From Microthrixaceae bacterium (GTDB lineage Bacteria > Actinomycetota > Acidimicrobiia > Acidimicrobiales > Acidimicrobilacustridaceae): a DNA stretch of 34,055 bases. The stretch spans positions 1 to 34,055 of the forward strand of contig CANFHM010000024.1 of NCBI GenBank assembly GCA_947446975.1, in the 5' to 3' direction. The position numbers were made by a program, and so were the translations under genes. Shown piece by piece: positions 15,777 to 23,505 of the stretch (its first letter is position 1; the number at the start of each line of letters is the position of its first letter). The notes beneath the pieces were generated by a model that was given only the letters and a program-made list of their open reading frames with translations, was not told where the DNA came from and did not search any database.

Positions 15777-17405
15777 TCAGTCGGTCGGGAAGGTGTAATC
15801 GGCGAATCGCTGACGCAGTTCGAGCTTCGAGAACTTGCCGACGCTGGTCCTGGGCACGGCGTCGATGAACGCGACATCATCGGGCAGCCACCACTTGGCC
15901 ACCCGCCCGTCGAGGAATGTGAGCAGCTCGTCCTTGGTGAGCTCCATGTCCGGACGCACCACGACGCAGGCCAGCGGACGCTCACCCCACTTGCGATGCT
16001 TCAGGCCGATGACGGCCGCCTCGGCCACGGCGGGGTGGGCCATGATCTCGTTCTCGAGCTCGACCGATGAGATCCATTCGCCGCCGGACTTCACGACGTC
16101 CTTGGTTCGATCCACGATGCGCAGATACGCGTGCTCGTCGACCGTGGCGACATCGCCGGTCTTCAGCCAGCCGTCGGCGGTGAACGACTCGGGCGAGCGG
16201 GAATCGTTGTAGTACTCCCGGGCGATCCAGGGGCCGCTCACCTGCAGTTCGCCGCGGCTATGACCGTCCCACGGCACGCGCTCGCCGGTGACCTGATCGA
16301 CCACGCGGAAGTCGACACCGATGGACACCATGCCGATGGTGGCGCGCAGATCGGCCCGTTCGTCCTCGCTGAGATCGTCGAACTCGCTCTTGAGCTGTCC
16401 GCCCGAGGCGAGGGGGCTGGTCTCGGTCATGCCCCAGGCCTGCTGGATGGGGATGCCGATCCTGACGCGATAGGCCTCCGACAGCGACTTGGGCACCGCC
16501 GAACCACCGCACGGGATGGCCCGAAGACTCGAGACATCGCGGCCCTCGAGCGCCTCGAGCACACCCATCCAGATGGTGGGCACCCCGGCGGCCACGGTGA
16601 CCCGCTCGGACTCGATGAGATCGACGATGGCGGCGGGCGAGAGATCCGGGCCGGGCATCACGAGGTTCGCACCGGTGGCCACACCGACATGGGCGAGCCC
16701 CCACGCGTTGGCATGGAACATCGGCACCACCGGAAGGATGGTGTCGCGCTCACAGGCACCGAGGCTGTCGGCGGTCATGGCGGCCACCGCATGCAGCCAG
16801 TTCGAGCGGTGCGAGTAGACGACGCCCTTCGGATTGCCCGTGGTGCCGCTCGTGTAACACATCGATGCAGCACGGTTCTCGTCGGTGACATGGAACTCGA
16901 CCGGTGAGGCTGCGGCCAGCAGTTCCTCATAGTCGTGCACGGCGACACCCGGGAACGATGCGGGGATGTCGCCGGCGCCGTCGTCCATGATCACGAGGTG
17001 CTTCACGGTGGTGAACGTGGACACGAGCGGGCCGAGGATGGCGAGCAGCGAACGGTCGACGAAGATCACCTCGTCCTCGGCGTGGTTCACGACATAGGTG
17101 ATCTGCTCGGGGAACAGCCGGATGTTGAGGGTGTGCAGCACGCGTCCGCTGCACGGTGCGGCGAAGTAGAGCTCGAGATGTCGGGCGGTGTTCCACGCGA
17201 AGGTGCCGATACGACCGTCGGCGGAGATCCCGAGCTGGTCGAAGACCCCGCCGAGCAGCCGGGAGCGGTGCGCCCATTCGCCGTAGGTCTCGCGCACGAT
17301 GCCGGCGCGGGTGGAGGTGACGACCTCCTTCTTCGGGAAGAGGGTCTCGGCCCGTTCGAAGAAATGGGTGAGGACCAGCGGTCCGTCCTGCATGAGACCC
17401 TGCAT
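15777..17405 (-). CDS. Fatty-acid/acyl-CoA ligase (FadD type, AMP-forming)
   Basis: The protein has 542 residues. It belongs to the adenylate-forming superfamily: P-loop YTSGTTGNPKG near residue 183, the A5 motif WGMTETSP near 323, the hinge GWLKTGDV...RTKDVVKSGGEWIS near 415-445, and the catalytic lysine in SVGKFSK near 523. The family activates a carboxylic acid with ATP and then forms the CoA thioester. Overall it resembles medium/long-chain fatty acyl-CoA synthetases, but chain length cannot be read from the sequence. The ATG at 17405 has AAAGGA 5 nt upstream; the longer frame to 17474 adds only an Arg/Ser-rich stretch. It is the first gene of the run ligase-SURF1-tetR-tetR-diiron protein and diverges from the DedA-like gene. 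Confidence 0.92.
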   Translation of the reverse strand: MQGLMQDGPLVLTHFFERAETLFPKKEVVTSTRAGIVRETYGEWAHRSRLLGGVFDQLGISADGRIGTFAWNTARHLELYFAAPCSGRVLHTLNIRLFPEQITYVVNHAEDEVIFVDRSLLAILGPLVSTFTTVKHLVIMDDGAGDIPASFPGVAVHDYEELLAAASPVEFHVTDENRAASMCYTSGTTGNPKGVVYSHRSNWLHAVAAMTADSLGACERDTILPVVPMFHANAWGLAHVGVATGANLVMPGPDLSPAAIVDLIESERVTVAAGVPTIWMGVLEALEGRDVSSLRAIPCGGSAVPKSLSEAYRVRIGIPIQQAWGMTETSPLASGGQLKSEFDDLSEDERADLRATIGMVSIGVDFRVVDQVTGERVPWDGHSRGELQVSGPWIAREYYNDSRSPESFTADGWLKTGDVATVDEHAYLRIVDRTKDVVKSGGEWISSVELENEIMAHPAVAEAAVIGLKHRKWGERPLACVVVRPDMELTKDELLTFLDGRVAKWWLPDDVAFIDAVPRTSVGKFSKLELRQRFADYTFPTD

Positions 17406-17458
17406 GGGAATCCTTTCGTCGCTCCGGCGAGGCCGCCGACTCGGGTGAACGGATCCCG

Positions 17459-17490
17459 ATCGTACGTGAGACACTGACCCCTCTGTCCGA
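17459..17490. promoter_or_regulatory. Candidate promoter and imperfect operator between the ligase and DedA-like genes
   Basis: On the minus strand TACGAT (17459-17464) is a plausible -10 for the ligase gene, giving a leader of about 50 nt. Directly beside it, TGAGACA (17467-17473) and CTGTCCGA (17483-17490) repeat the half-sites of the palindrome at 14316-14342. The right half has two mismatches and the spacing is 3 bp shorter. It could be a second, weaker site for the same TetR regulators; the evidence is suggestive only. Confidence 0.3.
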
Positions 17491-17557
17491 AGAATCCCCT
17501 CCCCCGCCCGCGCATCCGGGTCGCCGCCCCCTCACGGCACTGCTCGCACCCATCGTC

Positions 17558-18235
17558 GTGATGGTGATCTGCGGCTACGTCGCTGACGCCCTGTGGCCGA
17601 CCCTCGTGGAGCGCAACCCGCTGCTGCTCATCGGACTGAGCGCCAAGAACCGGTATCTCGTGCTCGTGGTCAACCATGTGCAGACGGGCTGGTACTACCT
17701 GATCGGCACGGTGCGGTTGCTGCTGCCGGACCCCTTCTTCTTCCTGCTCGGCTGGTTCTACGGACCGACCGCGCTGCGCTGGATGGAGCATCGGACCCCG
17801 ACGATCGGGTCGTTCATGCGACGACTCGAGGGGTGGTTCGCCCGCTTCAGCTGGCCGCTCGTGGTGATGTTCCCGAACAACTATGTCTGCCTCATCGCCG
17901 GCGCCGCCCGGATGTCACCGCTGGTGTTCATCAGTCTCGATGTCGTCGGCACCCTCGGACGTCTGCTGATGCTGCAGGTCATCGGCGACATCTTCGCCGG
18001 GCCGGTCAACGCCTTCCTGGGGTTCGTCTCGACCTGGCGGATCCCGATCCTGGTGGTCACGATCGGACTGGTGGCGTTCAGTGCGTTCGGCGAGTACCGA
18101 CGGGGTGGACGCGAACTCGATGCGCTGCATGAGCTCGAGGAGGCCGCCGACGAGCTGGCGCTGGGTCACGAACTGCCCGGCCGTCCTGCCGACGATGCTG
18201 CCGACGATGGGGCGGACGGACCGACGGACCGCTGA
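17558..18235 (+). CDS. DedA/VTT-domain-like membrane protein
   Basis: As annotated it has 225 residues with about four to five hydrophobic segments and a hydrophilic acidic tail. Fragments such as PDPFFFLLGWFYG and the later LIAGAARMSPLVFISLDVVGTLG resemble the DedA/SNARE-associated (VTT) family, whose members include lipid flippases for undecaprenyl phosphate and phosphatidylethanolamine. The usual GRFxPxxRTxxP motif is replaced by WPLVVMFPNNYVCL, so the family assignment is tentative and the function may differ. The start is uncertain: the ATG at 17558 lies inside the first hydrophobic segment. The frame is open back to 17468 without ATG, GTG or TTG, other than a GTG immediately before; CTG codons at 17474 and 17483 would add a normal cytoplasmic lead. 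It diverges from the acyl-CoA ligase gene. Confidence 0.72.
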   Translation: MMVICGYVADALWPTLVERNPLLLIGLSAKNRYLVLVVNHVQTGWYYLIGTVRLLLPDPFFFLLGWFYGPTALRWMEHRTPTIGSFMRRLEGWFARFSWPLVVMFPNNYVCLIAGAARMSPLVFISLDVVGTLGRLLMLQVIGDIFAGPVNAFLGFVSTWRIPILVVTIGLVAFSAFGEYRRGGRELDALHELEEAADELALGHELPGRPADDAADDGADGPTDR

Positions 18236-18268
18236 CCGCGATGCGCCGCTGGTGGACGCAGGGGTGGG

Positions 18269-19057
18269 TCAGAGATCGAGCAGGGCGTCGAGGCCCACGG
18301 TGACACCCGGGCGGTCGGCCACGGCCTTGACCGCCAGCACCACGCCCGGCATGAAGGAGTCGCGGTCGTAGGAGTCGTGCCGGATGCTGAGGGTCTGCCC
18401 GGTGGTGCCGAGGATGACCTCCTGATGGGCGACCATGCCGCGCAGACGCAGCGAATGCATGCGGATGCCTGCCGGACCCTCGCCACCGCGGGACCCGCTG
18501 AGCAGTTCGGTGCGGGTGGGATCGGGTGCCCAATCGGCCGAGGCGGCGGCCATGCGTTCGGCGGTGAGCATGGCCGTGCCCGAGGGGGCGTCGAGCTTGG
18601 CATCGTGATGCAGCTCGATGATCTCGGCGGTCTCGAAGTAGGGCGCCGCCAGTTCCGCGAAGCGCATCATGAGGACCGCACCGATCGCGAAGTTGGGGGC
18701 GATCACGCAGTTGGCCGAGACGAACGCGGCGTCGAAGGCGCGGTAGTCGTCCTCGCTGAACCCTGTGGTGCCGGTGACGGCGTGGATGCCGTGCCCGGCG
18801 AGCCAGAGGAGGTTCTCCCGGGCCGCTTCGAGATGGGTGAAGTCGACGACGACCTGCGCACCGGCCTCGACGAAGGCGGACGGCGCCGAGGCCACCTGCC
18901 AGGCATGGTCGGTGCCGGTGACCTGCCGCATGTCGAGCCCGGCGTGGTGCGGATCGACGGCGGCCACCAGTTCCAGTGCGGGATCGGCATCGACCGCACG
19001 ACACACGGTGGATCCCATACGACCACCTGCTCCGAACACACCGACGCGAACTGTCAT
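18269..19057 (-). CDS. dapB: 4-hydroxy-tetrahydrodipicolinate reductase
   Basis: The protein has 262 residues, normal for DapB. It reduces the DapA product with NAD(P)H in diaminopimelate/lysine synthesis. The nucleotide-binding GAGGRMG is at residues 9-15, TGTTGF at 95-100, and the catalytic signature ELHHDAKLDAPSGTA (about 148-162) contains the catalytic His pair and Lys154. The ATG at 19057 lies 10 nt after the M16 peptidase stop. TAAGTT, which contains that stop codon, sits 7 nt upstream and may act as a -10, but read-through from pnp-M16 is the simpler explanation. It converges on the DedA-like gene with a 33-nt gap in which I see no terminator. Confidence 0.96.
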   Translation of the reverse strand: MTVRVGVFGAGGRMGSTVCRAVDADPALELVAAVDPHHAGLDMRQVTGTDHAWQVASAPSAFVEAGAQVVVDFTHLEAARENLLWLAGHGIHAVTGTTGFSEDDYRAFDAAFVSANCVIAPNFAIGAVLMMRFAELAAPYFETAEIIELHHDAKLDAPSGTAMLTAERMAAASADWAPDPTRTELLSGSRGGEGPAGIRMHSLRLRGMVAHQEVILGTTGQTLSIRHDSYDRDSFMPGVVLAVKAVADRPGVTVGLDALLDL

Positions 19058-19067
19058 GGGGACGAAC

Positions 19068-20345
19068 TTACCCGTGCACGAAGCGATCGAGCGCCGGATC
19101 GCCCGAACCGAGCGGACCGACCGCGGACACCGCACGGGGGCCACCGAAGATGCGACTGATGACGGCGGCGACATCGTCGGTGGTGACCGCACGGATGCGA
19201 CGGATGTGCTCATCCACCGGGGTGATGTCGTTGCGGGTGGCGAGGCCGGTGCCCAGGCGAGACATGCGCGAGCCGCTGTCCTCGAGCCCGAGCAGCATCG
19301 AACCCTCGAGGTAACCGAGGGCCACGGCATGCTCCTCGTCGGTGATGCCGTCGGCGATGAACCCGGCGAGCACCTCATCGGTGACATCGAGGAGTTCGCC
19401 GAGACGGTTCACCGCGGTGCCGGCGTACATGATGAGCGAACCGGCGTCGCTGTAGGACGACGGCGATGTGAACACGGTGTAGGCCAGCCCGCGTTCCTCA
19501 CGGATCTTCTGGAACAGGCGGCTCGACATGCCGCCGCCGAGCACATGGTTGGCCACCCACATGGCGTAGCGATCGTCGTCGCCGAGCGAGAGCGCCGGCC
19601 ACCCCACCGCGACATGCACCTGTTCGATGGGTCGGTCGATGACCACGAGCGGACGGATCTCACCGGTGGGGCCGCTGCGCTGCGGGACCTCGCCGACCGT
19701 GCCGAGATCGAAGAGTCCGTCGATGGCGGCGAGCACCTCGTCATGCTCGAGTGCGCCGGCGGCGGCCACCACCGCGGTGCGCGGCCGGTACCACTGCGAA
19801 TGGAACGCGGCGACGTCGTCGCGGGTCATGGCCTCGACGGTGTCATGCGAGCCGAGGGTCTCGCGACCGAGCGGATGATCGGGATAGAGGCTCTCGTAGA
19901 GCGCCGTGATCACGAGATCGTCGGGGGTGTCCTCACTCATGAGGAGTTCCTCGATGATGACATCACGTTCGGCGTCGAGTTCGTGCTGCCGGAACGCCGG
20001 TTCGCTCACCACATCGGCGAGCAGTTCGAGGCCGTCGTGCAGCTCGGCCACCGGCAGGCGCAGGTAGTACGCCGTGTGCTCGCGGGTGGTGTAGGCGTTC
20101 ATCTCCCCGCCGACGGCGTCGACCGCCAGGGCGATGGATCGGGCCGAGCGCTGCTCGGTGCCCTTGAACAGGAGATGCTCGAGGAAATGCGAGGCTCCGG
20201 CGAGGGTGTCGGGTTCGTCGCGGGAGCCCACGGCGAACCACATGCCGATGCTGACCGAACGCGCCTCGGGCATGCGCTCAGTGATGACGCGCACACCCGA
20301 GGTGAGTTCTGATCGTTCGATGTCGGGCTCAGTGGATGAGCGCAC
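19068..20345 (-). CDS. M16 family zinc metallopeptidase (insulinase/processing peptidase type)
   Basis: The protein has 425 residues. The inverted zinc motif HFLEH is at residues 53-57, with the third ligand glutamate at 132 or 133 (DVIIEELLMSED) at the standard distance. A second, non-catalytic M16 domain with HVLGGGMSSRLFQKIREERGLAY follows. It has no signal peptide, so it is cytoplasmic. Homologues sit directly after pnp in many Gram-positive bacteria, but the physiological substrate is not established. The GTG at 20345 is 10 nt after the pnp stop; the longer frame to 20747 is a shadow of the Gly/Arg-rich pnp tail. Probably co-transcribed with rpsO-pnp and dapB. Confidence 0.92.
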   Translation of the reverse strand: MRSSTEPDIERSELTSGVRVITERMPEARSVSIGMWFAVGSRDEPDTLAGASHFLEHLLFKGTEQRSARSIALAVDAVGGEMNAYTTREHTAYYLRLPVAELHDGLELLADVVSEPAFRQHELDAERDVIIEELLMSEDTPDDLVITALYESLYPDHPLGRETLGSHDTVEAMTRDDVAAFHSQWYRPRTAVVAAAGALEHDEVLAAIDGLFDLGTVGEVPQRSGPTGEIRPLVVIDRPIEQVHVAVGWPALSLGDDDRYAMWVANHVLGGGMSSRLFQKIREERGLAYTVFTSPSSYSDAGSLIMYAGTAVNRLGELLDVTDEVLAGFIADGITDEEHAVALGYLEGSMLLGLEDSGSRMSRLGTGLATRNDITPVDEHIRRIRAVTTDDVAAVISRIFGGPRAVSAVGPLGSGDPALDRFVHG

Positions 20346-20355
20346 GACCTGCGGG

Positions 20356-22740
20356 TCAGCGGCGACGGCCGCCACCCCCGCCGCTGCGACGGCCGCGGCC
20401 GCCACCGTTGTCGTCCTTGAGCGGGGCGCTGGCCGGGCCGAGATCGCCGAGTTCGGCGCTGATCTCGGTGTCGAAGGCGTCCTCGAACGAGACGTACTCA
20501 CGGTTGTCGGACTCGGCTGCGGCGGCCGGTGCGGACGACGCCGGTGCGGCGGACTCGCCGGCATCGGCGGCCGGAGCGCTGGCCAGCGAGAGCGAGACCT
20601 TGCCGTTGGGATCGACATCGTCGACGCGGACCTCGACGGCATCGCCGAGGTCGAGGACGTCCTCGACGCGATCGATGCGCTTGCCGCCTCCGATCTTGGA
20701 GATGTGCAGCAGACCATCGCGACCCGGGAGGATGTTGACGAACGCACCGAACTTGGTGACGTTGACGACGCGACCCATGTAGGTCTGACCGACCTCGGCC
20801 GTGGGCGGGTTGAGGATCAGACGGATCTGACGCTCGGCCTCGCGCACCGCACCACCATCGGTGGAGCCGATGCTGACGCGACCCACGGAGCCGTCATCGT
20901 CGACACTGATGTCGGCGCCGGTCTCCTGCTGGATGGCGTTGATGACCTTGCCCTTCGGACCGATGACCTCACCGATCTTGTCCATCGGGATCTCGAAGCT
21001 GATGATCTTCGGAGCGGTCTCGCCGACCTCCTCACGGGGAGCGGCGATGGCGCCGGCCATGACCTCGAGGATGGCGAGACGGGCCTCCTTGGCCTGCTGG
21101 AGGGCCTGGGCGAGCACATCGGCGGGGATGCCGTCGATCTTGGTGTCGAGCTGCAGGGCGGTGACGAACTCGGAGGTGCCGGCCACCTTGAAGTCCATAT
21201 CGCCGAAGGCGTCCTCAGCACCGAGGATGTCGGTGAGAGTGGTGTACTTGCCGTCGGCGTAGACGAGGCCCATGGCGATACCGGCCACCGGTGCACGCAG
21301 CGGGACGCCGGCGTCCATCATCGACAGCGTGGAGCCGCAGACCGAACCCATCGAGGTGGAGCCGTTGGACGACAGCACGTCGGAGACGGTGCGGATCGTG
21401 TAGGCGAACTCCTCGGGGGTGGGCAGCACCGGCACGAGCGCACGCTCGGCGAGCATGCCGTGACCGATCTCGCGACGCTTCGGGCCGCGCATGAAGCCGG
21501 TCTCACCGGTGGAGTACGGCGGGAAGTTGTAGTGGTGCATGTAGCGCTTGCGGGTGACGTCGCCGAGGGCGTCGATCATCTGCTCCATGCGGGGCATGCC
21601 GAGGGTGGTGACGTTGAGCACCTGGGTCTCACCACGCTGGAAGAGACCGGAGCCGTGCACGGACGGCAGGATGCCGACCTCGGAGGAGAGCGGACGGATG
21701 TCCTTGGGGCCACGACCGTCGATGCGGGCACCCTCGTTGACGATGCGCGAGCGCACGACAGCCTTCGTGACCGAGCGGAAGGCGGCCTTGAGCTGACGCT
21801 CGGCACCGTCGACGTCGGCGAACTGCGGGGCGAGCTCGGCGACGAGGGTGTCGCGCAGGGCGGCCTCGGCCTCGAGACGGGCGGTCTTGTCGGAGATGAC
21901 CTGCGTGGCGAGGATCTGCTCACGCTTGGTCTGCATGGCCTCGAGGATCTCGGGGGCGTAGTCGACGCTGACCGAGTAGGTCATCGGGGCCTTGACGCCC
22001 ACGGCGGCCATCAGCTGACGCTGGGCACGGATCGACTGGAGGATGTACTGCTTGGCGGCCTCGAGGCCACCGGCGAGGACGTCCTCGTCGACCTTGGGGG
22101 CGCCGTCCTGGAAGGCGGGCCATGAGGCCTCGGTGCCACCGGCTTCGACCATGGAGATGGCGACGTCGTCATCGCCGAGCGCACGGCCGGCCACGACCAT
22201 CTCGAACGTGGACTCCTGACCCTCCTCGTAGGTGGGGTGCGGGATCCAGGTGCCCTCGGTGGTGAAGGCGATGCGCACGGCACCGATGGGGCCGTCGAAG
22301 GGGATGCCGGAGAGCACGAGTGCGGCCGAGGCGCCGTTGATGGCCACGACATCGTGGGGGTTGACGAGATCGGCGGCGAGCACGGTGCCCACGACATGGA
22401 CCTCGTTGCGGAAGCCGTCGGGGAAGCAGGGACGCAGCGGGCGGTCCATGAGACGGCAGGTGAGGATGGCCTGATCGGAGGCCTTGCCCTCACGACGGAA
22501 GAACGAGCCGGGGATGCGCCCGGCGGCGTACATGCGCTCCTCGATGTCGACGGTGAGCGGGAAGAAATCAGCGCCGTCGCGGGCCGACTTGGCGGCGGTG
22601 GCGGTGACGAGCATGACGGTGTCACCGATCTGGACGGTGACGGCGCCATCGGCCTGACCGGCGAGCTTGCCGGCCGAGAAGGTGATGGTCTTGTCGGGAT
22701 CGCCGGGGATGACGGCGTCGATGGAAATGGCTTCAACCAT
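20356..22740 (-). CDS. pnp: Polyribonucleotide nucleotidyltransferase (PNPase)
   Basis: The protein has 794 residues. It is a trimeric 3'-5' phosphorolytic exoribonuclease in RNA decay; actinobacterial PNPase also adds 3' tails. The order is: RNase PH-like domain 1, an all-helical linker, RNase PH-like domain 2 (with GSVCGSTLSMMDAGVP), a KH domain (about 575-640, IGPKGKVINAI), an S1 domain (about 648-722, GRVVNVTKFGAFV), and a tail of about 70 residues ending in a Gly/Arg-rich stretch, probably an added RNA-binding element. The ATG at 22740 has AAGGAG 7 nt upstream. It follows rpsO after a 241-nt structured spacer. Confidence 0.96.
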   Translation of the reverse strand: MVEAISIDAVIPGDPDKTITFSAGKLAGQADGAVTVQIGDTVMLVTATAAKSARDGADFFPLTVDIEERMYAAGRIPGSFFRREGKASDQAILTCRLMDRPLRPCFPDGFRNEVHVVGTVLAADLVNPHDVVAINGASAALVLSGIPFDGPIGAVRIAFTTEGTWIPHPTYEEGQESTFEMVVAGRALGDDDVAISMVEAGGTEASWPAFQDGAPKVDEDVLAGGLEAAKQYILQSIRAQRQLMAAVGVKAPMTYSVSVDYAPEILEAMQTKREQILATQVISDKTARLEAEAALRDTLVAELAPQFADVDGAERQLKAAFRSVTKAVVRSRIVNEGARIDGRGPKDIRPLSSEVGILPSVHGSGLFQRGETQVLNVTTLGMPRMEQMIDALGDVTRKRYMHHYNFPPYSTGETGFMRGPKRREIGHGMLAERALVPVLPTPEEFAYTIRTVSDVLSSNGSTSMGSVCGSTLSMMDAGVPLRAPVAGIAMGLVYADGKYTTLTDILGAEDAFGDMDFKVAGTSEFVTALQLDTKIDGIPADVLAQALQQAKEARLAILEVMAGAIAAPREEVGETAPKIISFEIPMDKIGEVIGPKGKVINAIQQETGADISVDDDGSVGRVSIGSTDGGAVREAERQIRLILNPPTAEVGQTYMGRVVNVTKFGAFVNILPGRDGLLHISKIGGGKRIDRVEDVLDLGDAVEVRVDDVDPNGKVSLSLASAPAADAGESAAPASSAPAAAAESDNREYVSFEDAFDTEISAELGDLGPASAPLKDDNGGGRGRRSGGGGGRRR

Positions 22741-22758
22741 GGGTTGTCTCCTTGTGAC

Positions 22759-22883
22759 CCGGGCATGGGAGCCCGGTCGTGCGAGCGGACCCTCGTGGTC
22801 CGGTCGTGTCGGTGACGGTGACCCAGTTCCCAGTGGTGAACCACGCAGTCGGGGGGCTGACCCGGGACTGCGGAACTCACCAC
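22759..22883 (-). promoter_or_regulatory. Structured leader upstream of pnp
   Basis: Three inverted repeats occupy the pnp-proximal part of the rpsO-pnp spacer: CCGGGC/GCCCGG (22759-22764, 22771-22776), CGGACC/GGTCCG (22786-22791, 22797-22802), and a larger one with CGCAGTC/GACTGCG (22844-22850, 22866-22872) and flanking GTGGTG/CACCAC (22833-22838, 22878-22883). In E. coli the same spacer carries hairpins through which RNase III and PNPase autoregulate pnp. A similar role here is inference. Confidence 0.5.
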
Positions 22884-22947
22884 CGGCAACTGAGGACATC
22901 GCGTCGCCGGGTGTGGTGTCCGGGGCCGGCGGATCCGACCACGGACT

Positions 22948-22972
22948 GGGGGCGACCACGATGGTCGCCCCC
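22948..22972 (-). terminator. Strong hairpin after rpsO
   Basis: The arms gggggcgacc (22948-22957) and ggtcgccccc (22963-22972) form a perfect 10-bp, mostly G:C stem with a 5-nt loop, beginning 9 nt after the rpsO stop. No T-run follows on the minus strand. It may terminate part of the rpsO transcripts, or stabilise the rpsO 3' end after processing, with read-through into pnp. Confidence 0.65.
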
Positions 22973-22981
22973 GGTGCTGAG

Positions 22982-23260
22982 CTATCGGCGCAGGCCGAGC
23001 TTGGCGATGATCGTGCGGTAGCGCTCGACGTCGTTCTTCTTGACGTAGTCGAGAAGACGGCGACGGCGGCCGACGAGCATGAGAAGACCACGACGGCTGT
23101 GGTGGTCCTTCTTGTGCGACTTGAGGTGTTCGGTCAGGTGGTTGATCCGATCGGTGAGCAGCGCGATCTGCACCTCGGGAGAACCGGTGTCGGTCTCATG
23201 CAGACGATGCTCGGCGATGGTGCCGGCCTTGGGAGGGAGGTTGGCGGGTTCAGGGGACAT
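22982..23260 (-). CDS. rpsO: 30S ribosomal protein S15
   Basis: The protein has 92 residues, close to the usual 89. S15 is a primary binder of the 16S rRNA central domain. The core [20 protein letters not shown] and [20 protein letters not shown] are diagnostic. The ATG at 23260 has AAAGGA about 7 nt upstream. It is followed by pnp in the classic rpsO-pnp arrangement. An inverted repeat upstream (23314-23375) could be part of an autoregulatory leader. In many actinobacteria ribF lies directly upstream; here a plus-strand sulfotransferase gene intervenes. Confidence 0.97.
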   Translation of the reverse strand: MSPEPANLPPKAGTIAEHRLHETDTGSPEVQIALLTDRINHLTEHLKSHKKDHHSRRGLLMLVGRRRRLLDYVKKNDVERYRTIIAKLGLRR

Positions 23261-23313
23261 GCGTGTTTCCTTTGCGTGGGTATGGGACCCGGCTCCATGA
23301 TCCGCTGCACCGA

Positions 23314-23386
23314 CGGGGTCGGTCTGGCGGGATCGGGGGCGGATGACGGCGTACCGGGACGGTCGACCGACCCCGACACGGTAGCA
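23314..23386 (-). promoter_or_regulatory. Candidate rpsO promoter and leader stem
   Basis: On the minus strand TGC-TACCGT (23378-23386) is an extended -10 that would start the rpsO mRNA near 23371 and give a leader of about 110 nt. The leader would open with a long-range stem: GACCGACCCCG (23365-23375) pairs perfectly with CGGGGTCGGTC (23314-23324) across a 40-nt loop, although the first few bases of one arm would precede the predicted start. Ribosomal S15 represses its own mRNA through leader structures in several bacteria, so this is a reasonable place for one. Confidence 0.35.
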
Positions 23387-23505
23387 GCAGGCCCCCCGGA
23401 TCCCCCCATCCCCTGCGATCCGGACCGACCGACCGCCCGTGACGCCCTACGATCCACCCCAGACCACGGATCGATCGGGGGATCGGTCCCACAGCAGGGG
23501 GAACC

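Noticed and set aside
20134-22125. A 663-codon plus-strand open frame opposite the M16 peptidase and pnp
   Set aside because: It is antisense to two well-supported genes, and its composition is that of a third-position shadow.
22741-22981. A small gene between rpsO and pnp
   Set aside because: No frame has a ribosome site plus protein-like composition; the sequence is explained better by inverted repeats.
23261-23505. Small RNA gene or small protein gene in the rpsO/sulfotransferase gap
   Set aside because: Only promoter-like and stem-like elements were seen; no terminator with a T-run and no convincing reading frame.
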